The notes: generated from the letters alone by a model not told the origin. A DNA stretch of 64,000 nucleotides from Azospirillum agricola (GCF_017876095.1 NZ_JAGINM010000027.1:1-64000); one strand, 5' to 3'; positions 1-8,183 are shown, numbered from the stretch's first letter. A program made the numbers and translations.

Positions 1-144
1 GTCGCGCTGGGCTTCAAGGTGGCGACCGACGGTGATTTCGGCCGGATGACGCGCAACGCGGTGGAAGCGTTCCAGGCGGCGCGCGGGCTGGTCGCTGACG
101 GTGTGGTCGGGCCGGTGACGGCCAAGGCGATGGGGATTGCGTGA
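1..144 (+). CDS. Endolysin C-terminus (peptidoglycan-binding domain), partial
   Basis: The reading frame is open from the window edge to TGA at 142-144 and encodes the last 47 residues of a protein. The visible part has the pattern of a PG_binding_1 repeat: a DGDFG turn near residue 10, then TRNAVEAFQ and LVADGVVGPVTAKAM. In that family the domain anchors a lytic enzyme to cell-wall peptidoglycan. The next gene starts inside the stop codon and a holin gene follows, so this is most likely the end of a phage endolysin. The catalytic domain lies outside the window, so its chemistry cannot be read. Confidence 0.75.
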   Translation, partial: VALGFKVATDGDFGRMTRNAVEAFQAARGLVADGVVGPVTAKAMGIA

Positions 145-440
145 TGGCCGCGCTCTCCAAGATCCTCCGCAGCGTCGAAGGCAATCGCCTCATGTTCTGG
201 TGCCCCGGCTGTGACGCTGCGCACGCTGTCCGCGTTGGCTCCGGCTCTGGCTGGACCTACAACGGCAACCCCGACAAGCCGACGTTCACCCCGTCGATCC
301 TGTTCAACCCCGGCGGCGAGACGCCCGGCGTGCCGCTCTGCCACAGCTTCGTGACGGACGGGCGCATCCAGTTCCTCGGCGACAGCACCCACCCGCTCGC
401 CGGCCAGACGGTCGACCTGCCGGACTTCGACGCCGGCTGA
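144..440 (+). CDS. DUF6527 family phage protein
   Basis: This 98-residue protein has a CPGC knuckle near residue 20 and the run TFTPSILFN, followed by CHSFVTDGRIQFLGDSTH and AGQTVDLPDF. That order is typical of the DUF6527 family, often mislabelled ammonia monooxygenase, which is common in phage lysis and late operons. The conserved Cys and His residues suggest a bound metal, but no activity is established. The ATG overlaps the endolysin stop by one base (TGATG), which implies translational coupling. The holin gene begins 74 bases downstream. Confidence 0.8.
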   Translation: MAALSKILRSVEGNRLMFWCPGCDAAHAVRVGSGSGWTYNGNPDKPTFTPSILFNPGGETPGVPLCHSFVTDGRIQFLGDSTHPLAGQTVDLPDFDAG

Positions 441-514
441 CCGCAACCACTGCCACAGCTATCCGCCCGCGCCGTCCCGGCCGCGGGCTTTCTCAAGCCC
501 GAAAGGAATCCATT

Positions 515-1066
515 ATGCTCCCTCTGCTTCTCGCCGCCGCCGCTCCCCTCGCCCAACTGGCCGGGGAGGAGATCGCCAAGCTCATCGGCGGAGACGACCC
601 CGCGACTTCAGCCAAGGGCGCCGCGGTTGCCAAGGCGCTGGTGACCGCCGCCGGCACCGTTGCCGGGGTGCCCATCACCCGGCCGGAGGACATCGCCCCG
701 CTGGCCTCGATGATCGCCGAGGACCCCACCAAGCTGGCCGAGTTCCGGAAGGCGGTGGGCGACCAACTCATCGCGCTCCTGACGCTCGACAACGACGACC
801 GAGCCGGCGCGCGGGGGCAGACGGTCGAGCTGGCCAAGGCCGGCAGCCACATCGCATGGGGCGCCCCGGTGGTGTCCGTGGTGGTGATGTCCGTGTTCGG
901 AGCGGTGCTCTACAAGGTGCTGAGCACGCCTGCCGGCACCTCGATCGACCCGAACGCCGCAATCATGCTGGGGGCGTTGACGACGATGGCGACGGCGGTG
1001 GTGTCATATTGGGTCGGGTCGAGTGCCGGCAGTGCGGCGAAGGACAAACTGCTGCGCGGCGGGTAA
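515..1066 (+). CDS. Putative holin (3TM type)
   Basis: This 183-residue protein starts at ATG 515 after a GAAAGGA ribosome site. It has a hydrophobic N-terminal stretch (about residues 1-20), an Ala-rich middle, and two more hydrophobic segments around residues 113-137 and 149-168. The C-terminus is short and basic (AAKDKLLRGG). The late position directly behind endolysin and DUF6527 genes, the size and the membrane pattern fit 3TM-type phage holins, which permeabilise the inner membrane so that endolysin reaches the wall. No enzymatic motif is present. The role is inferred from pattern and context. Confidence 0.65.
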   Translation: MLPLLLAAAAPLAQLAGEEIAKLIGGDDPATSAKGAAVAKALVTAAGTVAGVPITRPEDIAPLASMIAEDPTKLAEFRKAVGDQLIALLTLDNDDRAGARGQTVELAKAGSHIAWGAPVVSVVVMSVFGAVLYKVLSTPAGTSIDPNAAIMLGALTTMATAVVSYWVGSSAGSAAKDKLLRGG

Positions 1067-1853
1067 GGCAGGGGAGGGAGCCGCCTTGGCTCACACCATT
1101 TTCCCTGGCCAAGGCCATGGCCCTCCATAGTCGAGATGCGGGACCTTGGCGATTCCGCCGCCACCATGGCTCAAGCGGTGCGGTTCACCCAAGTGCACCC
1201 CGTCATCGGATACCCCCGGACCCCGTAAAGGTCCGGGCCTCCTGTATAGGTGATGAACGCTTCTCCAGATGCGGAGAAAATTCGTGTCATAAGATATATT
1301 ATGGAAAATATTAATATAATGACCAGAATATCACGTCGGCTACCTTGCCGACCTTGGTCGCGTCCAGGCGCAGGCAATGTCAACATGTTGTGCTTGGCTA
1401 GACGGCTTGGCTCCAACGCCTTCCAATCGCTACCAACCGGCAATGGATTGCCCCGGTCCGCTCCGAGTCGCCTGTCGGCGACTCGACCATCGGGGAGGTT
1501 AAGTGCGCAAGGGCCGCGAGCGCTGTCTAATGGTGGAGGAGGAAGATTAGGCACCACAAAATATTGATCGCTTTGGGGCCGGGAGCCATAAATATCGAAA
1601 TTTCCGCTTCATATTGGTCTATCTTAGGCGGGGAGCAAAAATCTCCTGGAGAGCGTGCAACAGAGGCCATGCTGGCGTTGTTGACAGGGCAAATCGCTAG
1701 ATTTGCGGGGCTCTTCCAGTGTCAAACGCTATATCTGGTGGATTAGAACTTTCCTTCCCTTGCAGGCCCCGCGCTCGCTGGCTAGGATTGCCGCGTGGAG
1801 TCGGGCGGCGGATCCGCCGCCGCCCTAACCACTGACCTGTGAAGGAGGCCAAG
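1067..1853. other. Intergenic stretch without a convincing gene
   Basis: About 790 bases after the holin gene hold no frame with phage-like codon use. A CCCGGACC/GGTCCGGG hairpin at 1215-1237 may end the late transcript. An unusually AT-rich patch lies at about 1270-1325, out of keeping with the GC-rich surroundings. A perfect GGCGGCGGATCCGCCGCC palindrome lies at about 1806-1823, just before the small peptide gene. Confidence 0.5.
1215..1237 (+). terminator. Hairpin after lysis genes, possible terminator
   Basis: An 8-bp perfect stem (CCCGGACC/GGTCCGGG) closes a 7-base loop about 150 bases downstream of the holin stop. There is no long T-tract, so termination is inferred from position and stem strength only. 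Confidence 0.35.
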
Positions 1854-1934
1854 ATGATCCAATGGATCATTCTAACCAAGCTCCTGGTTGAACTGGTGCA
1901 GTCGATCCAGGCTATCCTGGTCCTCTTGCACTAA
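1854..1934 (+). CDS. 26-residue hydrophobic peptide
   Basis: ATG 1854 is preceded by a strong GAAGGAGG ribosome site at 1841-1848 with good spacing. It encodes MIQWIILTKLLVELVQSI and eight more residues (QAILVLLH) before TAA. The peptide is almost entirely hydrophobic with regularly placed Lys, Glu and Gln, so it would form an amphipathic or membrane helix. A terminator-like hairpin starts 10 bases after the stop. The tight ribosome site, gene and hairpin layout supports a real small gene. Its function is unknown; a small membrane-acting or toxin-like peptide is one possibility. Confidence 0.5.
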   Translation: MIQWIILTKLLVELVQSIQAILVLLH

Positions 1935-1943
1935 CCGGAGCGG

Positions 1944-1973
1944 GGAAGGGTCGGCTGGACCCCGGCCCTTCCT
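1944..1973 (+). terminator. Terminator after the 26-residue peptide gene
   Basis: GGAAGGGTCGG pairs with CCGGCCCTTCC (11 bp, one G-T pair) around a short loop, starting about 10 bases after the peptide stop. The following bases are pyrimidine-rich (TCTCC) but not a full T-tract. Confidence 0.5.
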
Positions 1974-2244
1974 CTCCGACACGATAGGACATCTCCTGCA
2001 CGTCTCGCAAGCCGCCAAATCGGCCAGATCATGTATTCGAAACGGCGCATGCACGCTATAGGCGGAGCCTGGACGGGGTAAGCCCTGAGCATGGCAGGCG
2101 CTCATCGAACTCTTCGATTCCCTCGTCTTCCGGTTCGCGAACAACCAATGCATCGCGCTCCGCGGCATAGGGGCTCCCGAGCAGCGGCAGCGCCGCAACA
2201 ACGCGACCATGACCGGCGTCACGTGCTGCTGTAGCCATCCGCTG
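1974..2244. other. Intergenic region between peptide gene and umuC end
   Basis: I see no supported gene here. It is the space downstream of the leftward umuDC operon and the rightward peptide gene. Confidence 0.4.
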
Positions 2245-3525
2245 CTAAGCCCGGACAACGGGCACATCCGTCAATCTGGTCGTATAAGAGGGTGACCGGG
2301 ATTCCTGACGCATCCGCCATGCCCGCCCCATCGTCGCCGCAGACCGAAGCGTGTCTCGTCCCATCCTGGCGTTGACGGCATCCATAGCCGCCATGAGCCG
2401 CGACCCGCGTTGCCGATCGGCAGCCTGCAGCAGATCCGGCTGAACGCGCTCGACCGGCACCAAGCCGGATAGGACGACGCCGGCCTTGCTGAACTGGAAT
2501 CCCTCGCGCCAGATCCGTTTCGCCGCCGCGGTGGCCGCTGCGATCAGGGCGAAGCTGTCGTTGGTCGGCGGCTGGAGCTCGACCGTGGCCGCGTTGGCGT
2601 AGCTCGGGCCCGAGCGGAAAGGCGAGGTATGCATGAAGACCTGCAAGGACTCGGCTGCCAACCCATGGGCGCCCTGCCCTCTCAGCTTCTCGGCCGCGCG
2701 GGACGCGTAGCTGGCCACAGCCTCTCGCATCGGCTCCCAAGTCTTCACCGGCTCGCCGAAGGAGCGGGTCACGGCGGTGCCCTTCACCGGCTGCGGCGCC
2801 AAGTCGAGCGGCAGGCACGCCACACCGCGGAGCTCATACACCAACCGCTCACCCACCACCGTCAGCAGCTTGCGCGCCTGGCGCGGGTCCATGCTGCGCA
2901 GGTCGGCCGCAGTCTTCACGCCGAGCATGTTGAGCTTCTCCGCGCTGCGCCGGCCGATGCCCCAAACCTCCTCCACCGGCACCATGTGGAGCACTTGCTC
3001 GCGGTCTCCCTCGTGCGTCAGGTCGCATACCCCGCCCTCCCCCATCAGCGACTTCTTGGCCGCGTGGTTCGCTAGCTTGGCGAGCGTCTTCGAGGAGGCG
3101 ATGCCGATGCACGTCGGGATTCCGGTCCACATCTTCACCGTTGAGCGAATCTCGGATGCATAGGCCGAGAGGTCACGGCCGTGAAAGCCCGAGAGGTCGA
3201 GAAAGCTCTCGTCGATCGAATAGTTCTCCAGGGCGGGGGTGAACCCGCGAAGGCACTCGGTCACCCTCTGGCTCATGTCGCCGTACAGCACGTAGTTGCT
3301 GCTGAACACGCGAACCCTGTGCCGGCGGACCAAATCCTTCACCTCGAACAGCGGCTGCCCCATCTTCACGCCGAGGGCCTTGAGTTCGGAACTCCGCGCG
3401 ACGAAGCATCCATCGTTGTTCGACAGCACGCCCACAGGAACGCCTTCAAGATCGGGCCGGAAGACCCGCTCACAGCTAACGTAAAAGTTGTTGCAATCGA
3501 CAAGGGCAATCGCTCGCGGCGCCAT
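2245..3525 (-). CDS. umuC: UmuC-like Y-family DNA polymerase V catalytic subunit
   Basis: This 426-residue protein is a translesion polymerase. The N-terminus carries LVDCNNFYVSCERVF with catalytic Asp10, and YSIDESFLDL supplies Asp105 and Glu106, the carboxylates that bind the metal ions. The helix-hairpin-helix, little-finger and C-terminal UmuC regions follow at the usual length. The start is put at ATG 3525 because GGAGG in the end of umuD lies 8 bases upstream; an ATG at 3531 would be too close. It follows umuD with a short overlap, so the two are one operon, expected to be switched on by the SOS box at 4048-4062. The product copies damaged DNA at the cost of mutations. Confidence 0.93.
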   Translation of the reverse strand: MAPRAIALVDCNNFYVSCERVFRPDLEGVPVGVLSNNDGCFVARSSELKALGVKMGQPLFEVKDLVRRHRVRVFSSNYVLYGDMSQRVTECLRGFTPALENYSIDESFLDLSGFHGRDLSAYASEIRSTVKMWTGIPTCIGIASSKTLAKLANHAAKKSLMGEGGVCDLTHEGDREQVLHMVPVEEVWGIGRRSAEKLNMLGVKTAADLRSMDPRQARKLLTVVGERLVYELRGVACLPLDLAPQPVKGTAVTRSFGEPVKTWEPMREAVASYASRAAEKLRGQGAHGLAAESLQVFMHTSPFRSGPSYANAATVELQPPTNDSFALIAAATAAAKRIWREGFQFSKAGVVLSGLVPVERVQPDLLQAADRQRGSRLMAAMDAVNARMGRDTLRSAATMGRAWRMRQESRSPSYTTRLTDVPVVRA

Positions 3526-3530
3526 AGCCA

Positions 3531-3986
3531 TCACCTCCGGTGGAACCGAATGGTGCTGTAGATCACTCCCCAGATCTCGAATCCGGGCCGCCCCGTGACG
3601 TCCACGGCTTGGTATGCACGATCGTCGGAGTCTGGCGCCAGATAGGTCCGGCCGCTCCGAAGCAAGAGGCGCTTGCAGGTCAGCTCACCGTCAAGCACCG
3701 CAACAACCACGTCGTCGTGTCTGGCCGTGAGGCTGCGGTCGACGAGCGCCAAGTCGCCATCATGGATGCCGGCGCGCGACATCGAGTGTCCGCTGATTCG
3801 CAAGGTGAATGTCGCGCTGGGGTGCGGTACCAGGATCTCAGAAAGGTCGAGCCGACCCTCGACATAGTCGGCAGCCGGCGACGGAAAACCGGCCGGCACA
3901 TTCGCCTCAACCATCCAAATCTCGCATACGCTCATCTCGACGGGCTCCAGGTGGAGCTCGAACCCGACGTTGGTCAATGCTGGCAC
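3531..3986 (-). CDS. umuD: UmuD-like self-cleaving polymerase V subunit
   Basis: This 151-residue protein matches UmuD from the core FPSPAADYVEGRLDL onward. The Ser/Lys dyad is visible as Ser68 in SGHSMS and Lys105 in ELTCKRL. The expected self-cleavage bond is Ala32-Gly33 (AGFPSPA), corresponding to Cys24-Gly25 in E. coli. The start is GTG 3986 with GGAGGAGG five bases upstream. This gives a longer N-terminal arm than E. coli UmuD; ATG codons at residues 18 and 25 are alternatives. RecA-stimulated cleavage would yield the form that joins UmuC. Confidence 0.92.
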   Translation of the reverse strand: MPALTNVGFELHLEPVEMSVCEIWMVEANVPAGFPSPAADYVEGRLDLSEILVPHPSATFTLRISGHSMSRAGIHDGDLALVDRSLTARHDDVVVAVLDGELTCKRLLLRSGRTYLAPDSDDRAYQAVDVTGRPGFEIWGVIYSTIRFHRR

Positions 3987-4047
3987 GGCCCCCTCCTCCC
4001 ACCATTAGGCGCGACTTCGTAAACGTAGGAAGGATGTCCGGGTTCCG

Positions 4048-4062
4048 GAACTTTTCAAGAAC
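4048..4062 (-). promoter_or_regulatory. Alphaproteobacterial SOS box upstream of umuDC
   Basis: On the minus strand the sequence reads GTTCTTGAAAAGTTC, an exact GTTC-N7-GTTC LexA box as known from alphaproteobacteria. It sits about 60 bases upstream of the umuD start. A further GTTCCGGAAC palindrome overlaps it at 4042-4051. Host LexA should repress umuDC until DNA damage. Confidence 0.85.
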
Positions 4063-4119
4063 AAAGAGCGGTTGACAGCTGAAACTGGAGCGCTCGTCTC
4101 TCAGGATCCGATTCGGGCC

Positions 4120-4294
4120 GGGGACTTGGGTGACGCCTACGGCCTTCATCCACAGCGGCAGGCTATGTCCACGGGACCAGAGTGACGGACATGGGGACTT
4201 GGGTGACGCGACTCGCTTAATCCACGGGACTCTGGTGACGCATACTACAGATAGAGTCTACAAGCTTTCAAATAGCCCCGTCACCTAAGTCCCC
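4120..4294 (+). repeat. Iterons upstream of repA (putative replication origin)
   Basis: Two perfect direct copies of GGGGACTTGGGTGACGC lie at 4120-4136 and 4193-4209. Two degenerate copies, with GGGAC plus GTGACG conserved, are at about 4172-4188 and 4225-4241. One copy in opposite orientation (GGGGACTTAGGTGACG) is at 4279-4294. They end just before repA. Iterons of this kind bind the initiator and set copy number in theta-replicating plasmids, so the origin is most likely here. An AT-richer stretch lies at 4242-4275. Confidence 0.8.
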
Positions 4295-4348
4295 GCCTTG
4301 ACGGTCTGCGGTAGGGCAGCCATGATCCCAGCAGATATGGAGGTTGGT

Positions 4349-5266
4349 ATGAGTGAAGCTCGACGCTTGATCCAGGTTCACGGCGTCGAAGAGGCCCGAC
4401 GAATTGCTCCGCAAGAACTGCGCCCTGCTATCGACATTGCGTCACAGGTTCTCGCATCAGAAGAGAACAAGACAGGCTTTAGCTATTCGGGCTTTGCCCT
4501 CACCGCCCTCCCCTACCGGCAGCTGGCTACCAGCGACAACTGGGTGAAGGAAGGGCATGACGTTACGCTTTCTATCGACCCTGGCACTCTGAAAATCAAC
4601 AATCGGATCCGCCGCTTTGGTGTTCCATACGGCAGCTATGCGCGGTTGGTCTTGATTTACTTGCAATCGGAAGCCGTCAAAAACAGCAGCCCGCACATCG
4701 AGCTTGGTGGCTCCCTCCGGGAATTCGTCACCGGGAAGCTTGGACGTGAGTATGGTGGTAAGACTGGAACGCTGCTGATGGATCAGATCTATCGGCTTGC
4801 CGCCTGCTCAATGCGATTTTTCTGGTCAAACGCGCATGGAGACGGCTTCGAAGCAAAGAACATCATCAAGAGCGGCTACTTCTATCGTGCCGGCGCAGGT
4901 GATGCCCAGGCTCAGCTCTGGGACGATGAAGTCGTTCTAGACGCCGATTTTTATGGGCACCTGAAGAAACACGCTGTGCCGCTACTGGATGAAGCTGTGC
5001 GTGCTCTGGCCGACGATGCGGTCGCTCTCGACGTCTATATCTGGCTGGCCTATCGACTCCGCGTCGTGGATCGACCAACCCCGGTAACTTGGGCTGCGCT
5101 GCACGCCCAGTTTGGCACAAATTACAAACTCGTCCGTCAGTTCAAGCACAAGTTCATTCCGAATCTTCAAAAGGCCCTGGCCGCCTATGATGGTGCGGTG
5201 GTGTCGATCGAAGACACTGGAGTGGTGCTGCATCCGAGCCGCCCGCCTGTTAGCCGGCTTCGGTAG
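4349..5266 (+). CDS. repA: RepA-type plasmid replication initiator
   Basis: This 305-residue protein resembles plasmid-encoded RepA proteins (RepA_C family). The C-terminal half is most telling: the run ALDVYIWLAYRLRVV near residue 225, then TWAALHAQFGTNYKLVRQFK, a winged-helix DNA-binding region. ATG 4349 is chosen because GGAGG lies five bases upstream; earlier in-frame ATGs at 4322 and 4337 lack a site. The gene is flanked on both sides by 17-base iterons, and parA follows 172 bases later. The expected role is opening the origin and loading host replication proteins, so the element probably replicates as a plasmid. Confidence 0.85.
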   Translation: MSEARRLIQVHGVEEARRIAPQELRPAIDIASQVLASEENKTGFSYSGFALTALPYRQLATSDNWVKEGHDVTLSIDPGTLKINNRIRRFGVPYGSYARLVLIYLQSEAVKNSSPHIELGGSLREFVTGKLGREYGGKTGTLLMDQIYRLAACSMRFFWSNAHGDGFEAKNIIKSGYFYRAGAGDAQAQLWDDEVVLDADFYGHLKKHAVPLLDEAVRALADDAVALDVYIWLAYRLRVVDRPTPVTWAALHAQFGTNYKLVRQFKHKFIPNLQKALAAYDGAVVSIEDTGVVLHPSRPPVSRLR

Positions 5267-5375
5267 GCGTCACCCAAGTCCCCAGTCTCACAACGGCCGA
5301 CTGCAGACCCTAAACGGGGCTCAGCGCCCTTCCTACGTGAGATGGCGCTTGCCCTAAGGCGTCACCCAAGTCCCC
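5267..5375 (-). repeat. Inverted iterons downstream of repA
   Basis: Two perfect copies of the 17-base iteron in minus orientation (GCGTCACCCAAGTCCCC as read on the plus strand) occupy 5267-5283, immediately behind the repA stop, and 5359-5375, before parA. They may take part in handcuffing with the upstream set or regulate parA. Confidence 0.8.
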
Positions 5376-5438
5376 AGAAGGTCGACGTTGACACCCTCCC
5401 CTCCCCTGTCGCACCCTCCGGCAAAACGGGGGAAGCTC

Positions 5439-6074
5439 ATGCCCATCATCACCTGCGCCAGCACCAAGGGCGGTCCGGGAAAGACCACGCTCTCTCTTTG
5501 CCTCGCCGACCACTGGCGTCGCTCCAACCGGTCGGTCGAGTTGTTGGACGTCGACCCTAATCGCAACCTGACGCAGTGGATCAAAAATTCTGGGGCGTCT
5601 ATCGCCTGCACAGCGATCGATGAAGACGACATCGTGGAGCGAGCGGCGGAAGCTGAAGCTCGGTCCGATTTCGTGGTGATCGATGTCGCTGGCGCGCTCG
5701 CTCGCGGCCTCGTGCATGCGATCGCTGTGGCAAATGCGGTGTTGATTCCAAGCCGTCCCGACGCCAAGGACACCCTCGAAGCGGCCAGAACCTACCAGAA
5801 CGTCATTGCAGAACGCCGGCTGGCCCAGCGCCGGAATCCTAAGGCTACGATCCCGGCCGCGGTGGTGCTGATGCAGGTGAACAAGCGGGCCCAGTCCTTC
5901 GGCTTCGCCAAGTCCCAACTGGAGGCGTTGAACGTTCCCCTGCTGAACGCCGAAGTGCCGTTCCGCGCGGCCTATCAGAATTACAGCTTTGCTGGGCTGC
6001 CACTGGATGATACCGCGGTCCGCGGCGACTATGCCGAGCTGGGTGCCGCCGTGGAGGCTCTGCTCCATGGCTAA
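5439..6074 (+). CDS. parA: ParA-type partition ATPase
   Basis: This 211-residue protein has the deviant Walker A motif KGGPGKTT at residues 10-17, with the signature Lys10, and an LLDVDPNRN Walker A' segment near residue 37. It has the short length of type Ib ParA proteins, which lack an N-terminal HTH. ATG 5439 follows a GGGGGAAG ribosome site. The start lies just after inverted iterons. The ATPase would form nucleoid-bound gradients that position plasmid copies before division. The next gene overlaps its end by 8 bases, in the place where the centromere-binding partner is usual. Confidence 0.9.
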   Translation: MPIITCASTKGGPGKTTLSLCLADHWRRSNRSVELLDVDPNRNLTQWIKNSGASIACTAIDEDDIVERAAEAEARSDFVVIDVAGALARGLVHAIAVANAVLIPSRPDAKDTLEAARTYQNVIAERRLAQRRNPKATIPAAVVLMQVNKRAQSFGFAKSQLEALNVPLLNAEVPFRAAYQNYSFAGLPLDDTAVRGDYAELGAAVEALLHG

Positions 6075-6669
6075 GAAGCTTACCCCACGGATCGTGACTG
6101 CAGAACAGGCGACGGAGATTCTGAGCCCGTCGGATGCCCCGGCCCCGCGTCTTTCGCGACCTCTTGCGCCCGGCAAACTTCGCACACGTGCGAGTTTTGC
6201 GGATGCTATCGGCCGGCTCTGGGCTCAGGCTGAGGAAAACTTCATCGCCATCGGCCGCTACCTGAATCACGCCAAGACCACCTTGGAGCATGGCGAGTTC
6301 ATGGAGATGGTGGAGCGCGATCTCCCGTTCCGCTACAGCACTGGCAACCGCATGATGAAGGTGGCTGCGGCTCTGGATGCCAACGTCCTGTCGCTGGACA
6401 CCATGCCCGGTTCCTATGCGACGGCCTATGAGGTGCTTACGCTCACGGACGAAGAGCGTTCAGCTGCCGCTGAACAGGGTTTGATCCGGCCTGATGTGCA
6501 ACGCAAGGAAATCGCGGAGTTCAAGAAGCGCCTGCGAGCCCCTTCCCCTGCCCCATCAACCGATCGCCGCACAGAACTGCTGCGGGAGATCAAGCAGGCG
6601 AAAGATGAGGTAAAGCGTTGGAAGGAGCGGCAGGCGCAGCTGGAAGCCGAGCTGGCGGCTTTGTCCTAA
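6067..6669 (+). CDS. DUF3102-like protein, putative partition partner
   Basis: This 200-residue protein starts inside the end of parA. Residues about 40-100 contain AIGRYLNHAKTTLEHGEF and a following MVERDLPFRYSTGNRMM, the pattern of DUF3102 proteins, which often sit beside parA in mobile elements. The last 60 residues are a charged coiled coil (KQAKDEVKRWKERQAQLEAE). No ParB/Srx domain is visible. Its place in the operon suggests it takes the role of ParB or modulates ParA. A separate ParB-like protein is encoded at 61772-62581. Confidence 0.65.
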   Translation: MAKKLTPRIVTAEQATEILSPSDAPAPRLSRPLAPGKLRTRASFADAIGRLWAQAEENFIAIGRYLNHAKTTLEHGEFMEMVERDLPFRYSTGNRMMKVAAALDANVLSLDTMPGSYATAYEVLTLTDEERSAAAEQGLIRPDVQRKEIAEFKKRLRAPSPAPSTDRRTELLREIKQAKDEVKRWKERQAQLEAELAALS

Positions 6670-7250
6670 TCTCGGAATCGAACCAAGGGTGTGGTGCCCT
6701 TGAGGTACAGGGGGTGCTTGGGGCTGCCATCAGCGTTTGTCCCAAAGCACCACATCTCGACGCCGGACTCCTTCAGAATCTGGACGGTCTCCTCACCGAA
6801 GACGGCTAAGGGGCGCGGCAGATTCCCCCAGCACGCCACCACCCTGTGCGCCGCTGTCGCTGCACTCAGGATCGCCGGCAGGTTTGCTCCAGACCGAGGC
6901 TCAACTCCTGCTCCGCTGAGGGATGCGGGATCGGTGGCGCGGAAGTCGCCGACGTTGGCCTTCACGAAACCAAGGTAGCCCTCGCGAACGGTGAACCCCC
7001 ATTCCCGCCTGATGGTGGGATCGTTGAAGGCTGCATCTGCAGTGCTCGGGTTCATTCCGATCAGCAGCCAGTGGTGGGCGGGAAATTCATCACCGACCCA
7101 TCGGCGGAGAATGTGGCGATAACGGCCGCAAGGGCTGAAGGCAGCGTCTCCGTGGAGACCGGGAGGGAGGGCCGTCTTCACCTTGCCGCCTGGCGCATGA
7201 AGCATGGCCGGCGTCGACGACGGGGCTGCGTCGAAGAGGTCGAGAGTCAT
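6666..7250 (-). CDS. DUF1643 domain protein
   Basis: This 194-residue protein contains CGRYRHILRR near residue 40, then LLIGMNPSTADAAFNDPTIR near residue 62 and VACWGNL near residue 138. These are the hallmark blocks of DUF1643, a family frequent in phages and near mobile DNA. The biochemical role is not known. Its ATG overlaps the stop of the next upstream gene (ATGA), making it the last gene of the long leftward operon. It converges with the parA operon by a four-base overlap. Confidence 0.8.
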   Translation of the reverse strand: MTLDLFDAAPSSTPAMLHAPGGKVKTALPPGLHGDAAFSPCGRYRHILRRWVGDEFPAHHWLLIGMNPSTADAAFNDPTIRREWGFTVREGYLGFVKANVGDFRATDPASLSGAGVEPRSGANLPAILSAATAAHRVVACWGNLPRPLAVFGEETVQILKESGVEMWCFGTNADGSPKHPLYLKGTTPLVRFRD

Positions 7251-7648
7251 TCCTTATCCCTCCCCTCCCCCGCCGTGGTCTCGGACAGGATCTCCCTCAC
7301 AACTTCCGGCCGCTCCAGCATGACGGAAAGCACCGCGTCAGCTGCCCCCTGGTAGTTGGGCCAGTCGGCCGCGATCAAGTGAGCGTGCATGACGGCCCCA
7401 CCCTCTCGATGCCGCAAGTCGCGATCCAGCCGGGCGAAGGCCTGGATGTGTCGAAATTTCCTCCACGCCTTCTCTACACCGTGGACCTGCCGTGCGAGGG
7501 CGAGCAGCTCATCCAGCTCGGCAAGCTCTTCGTCGGTCATGCGCCCTTCCCCACCAGCGATGTCGAAGGCGCAGAGCGCGTGAGCAACGCGTTCCTGGAA
7601 GGTGATGGGGTGGCGTGGAGCTGCTTGGCCGAACGAGTCAGCCACCAT
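7247..7648 (-). CDS. Hypothetical phage protein (133 aa)
   Basis: I do not recognise this family. The protein is helical and acidic in the middle (MTDEELAELDELLALARQ) and has no signal peptide or metal motif. It overlaps the downstream DUF1643 gene by ATGA and the upstream gene by 11 bases, so it belongs to the same leftward transcript. Codon use is like its neighbours. Confidence 0.6.
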   Translation of the reverse strand: MVADSFGQAAPRHPITFQERVAHALCAFDIAGGEGRMTDEELAELDELLALARQVHGVEKAWRKFRHIQAFARLDRDLRHREGGAVMHAHLIAADWPNYQGAADAVLSVMLERPEVVREILSETTAGEGRDKE

Positions 7649-8183
7649 GGATCGGCTCCAGCTTCAGGTGGTCGTTGGTCCCGTGCATCTGGACGCGGTT
7701 CCGAGCGAGCGCGTCCTCGCGGTTCAGACCGATCAGGCTTCCGACCTTGCGGCGGGCCGTAAGGCTGATAGCCCGGTAGACGGTCTCGGAATGCTCCAGG
7801 CTGTAGTCGGCCGCGGCCGACCACATGTCCGCGTCAGTCCATCGGCGCTCGGCTTCCCAGCGGATGACATAGACCTCTGACATGTTGAGGTGGGTGACCG
7901 GGAATGCGCCGCGAGACTTGGGAGCGGCGTCGCGATACTCGAACATCCCAGGCTCGCTGCGGATCGGGACGACCCTCCACCATCCATGGACGATCATCCA
8001 GGGGGACACCACCGGTCGCCGGCCGTAGGGATCCCATAAGGAGTCGTCAGAGGCCGCGGCGTCGAGGAAGGCGCCGACATCGTGATGCCCTTTCGCCCAG
8101 AAGCCGAGCCACCCTCCCCCATCACCGCCGGCCTCGACCAACCGCTCGATGTCCATCTTCTCAACCGGCACGGCATCCTCCAT
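7638..8183 (-). CDS. Hypothetical phage protein (181 aa)
   Basis: This is a Trp-rich protein (WLGFWAKGHHDVGAF, MIVHGWWRVVPIR) of unknown family. It overlaps the ASCH-like gene upstream by 23 bases if ATG 8183 is used. An in-frame ATG at 8156, just after that gene's stop, is a plausible alternative. No catalytic motif can be named. Confidence 0.6.
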   Translation of the reverse strand: MEDAVPVEKMDIERLVEAGGDGGGWLGFWAKGHHDVGAFLDAAASDDSLWDPYGRRPVVSPWMIVHGWWRVVPIRSEPGMFEYRDAAPKSRGAFPVTHLNMSEVYVIRWEAERRWTDADMWSAAADYSLEHSETVYRAISLTARRKVGSLIGLNREDALARNRVQMHGTNDHLKLEPIHGG

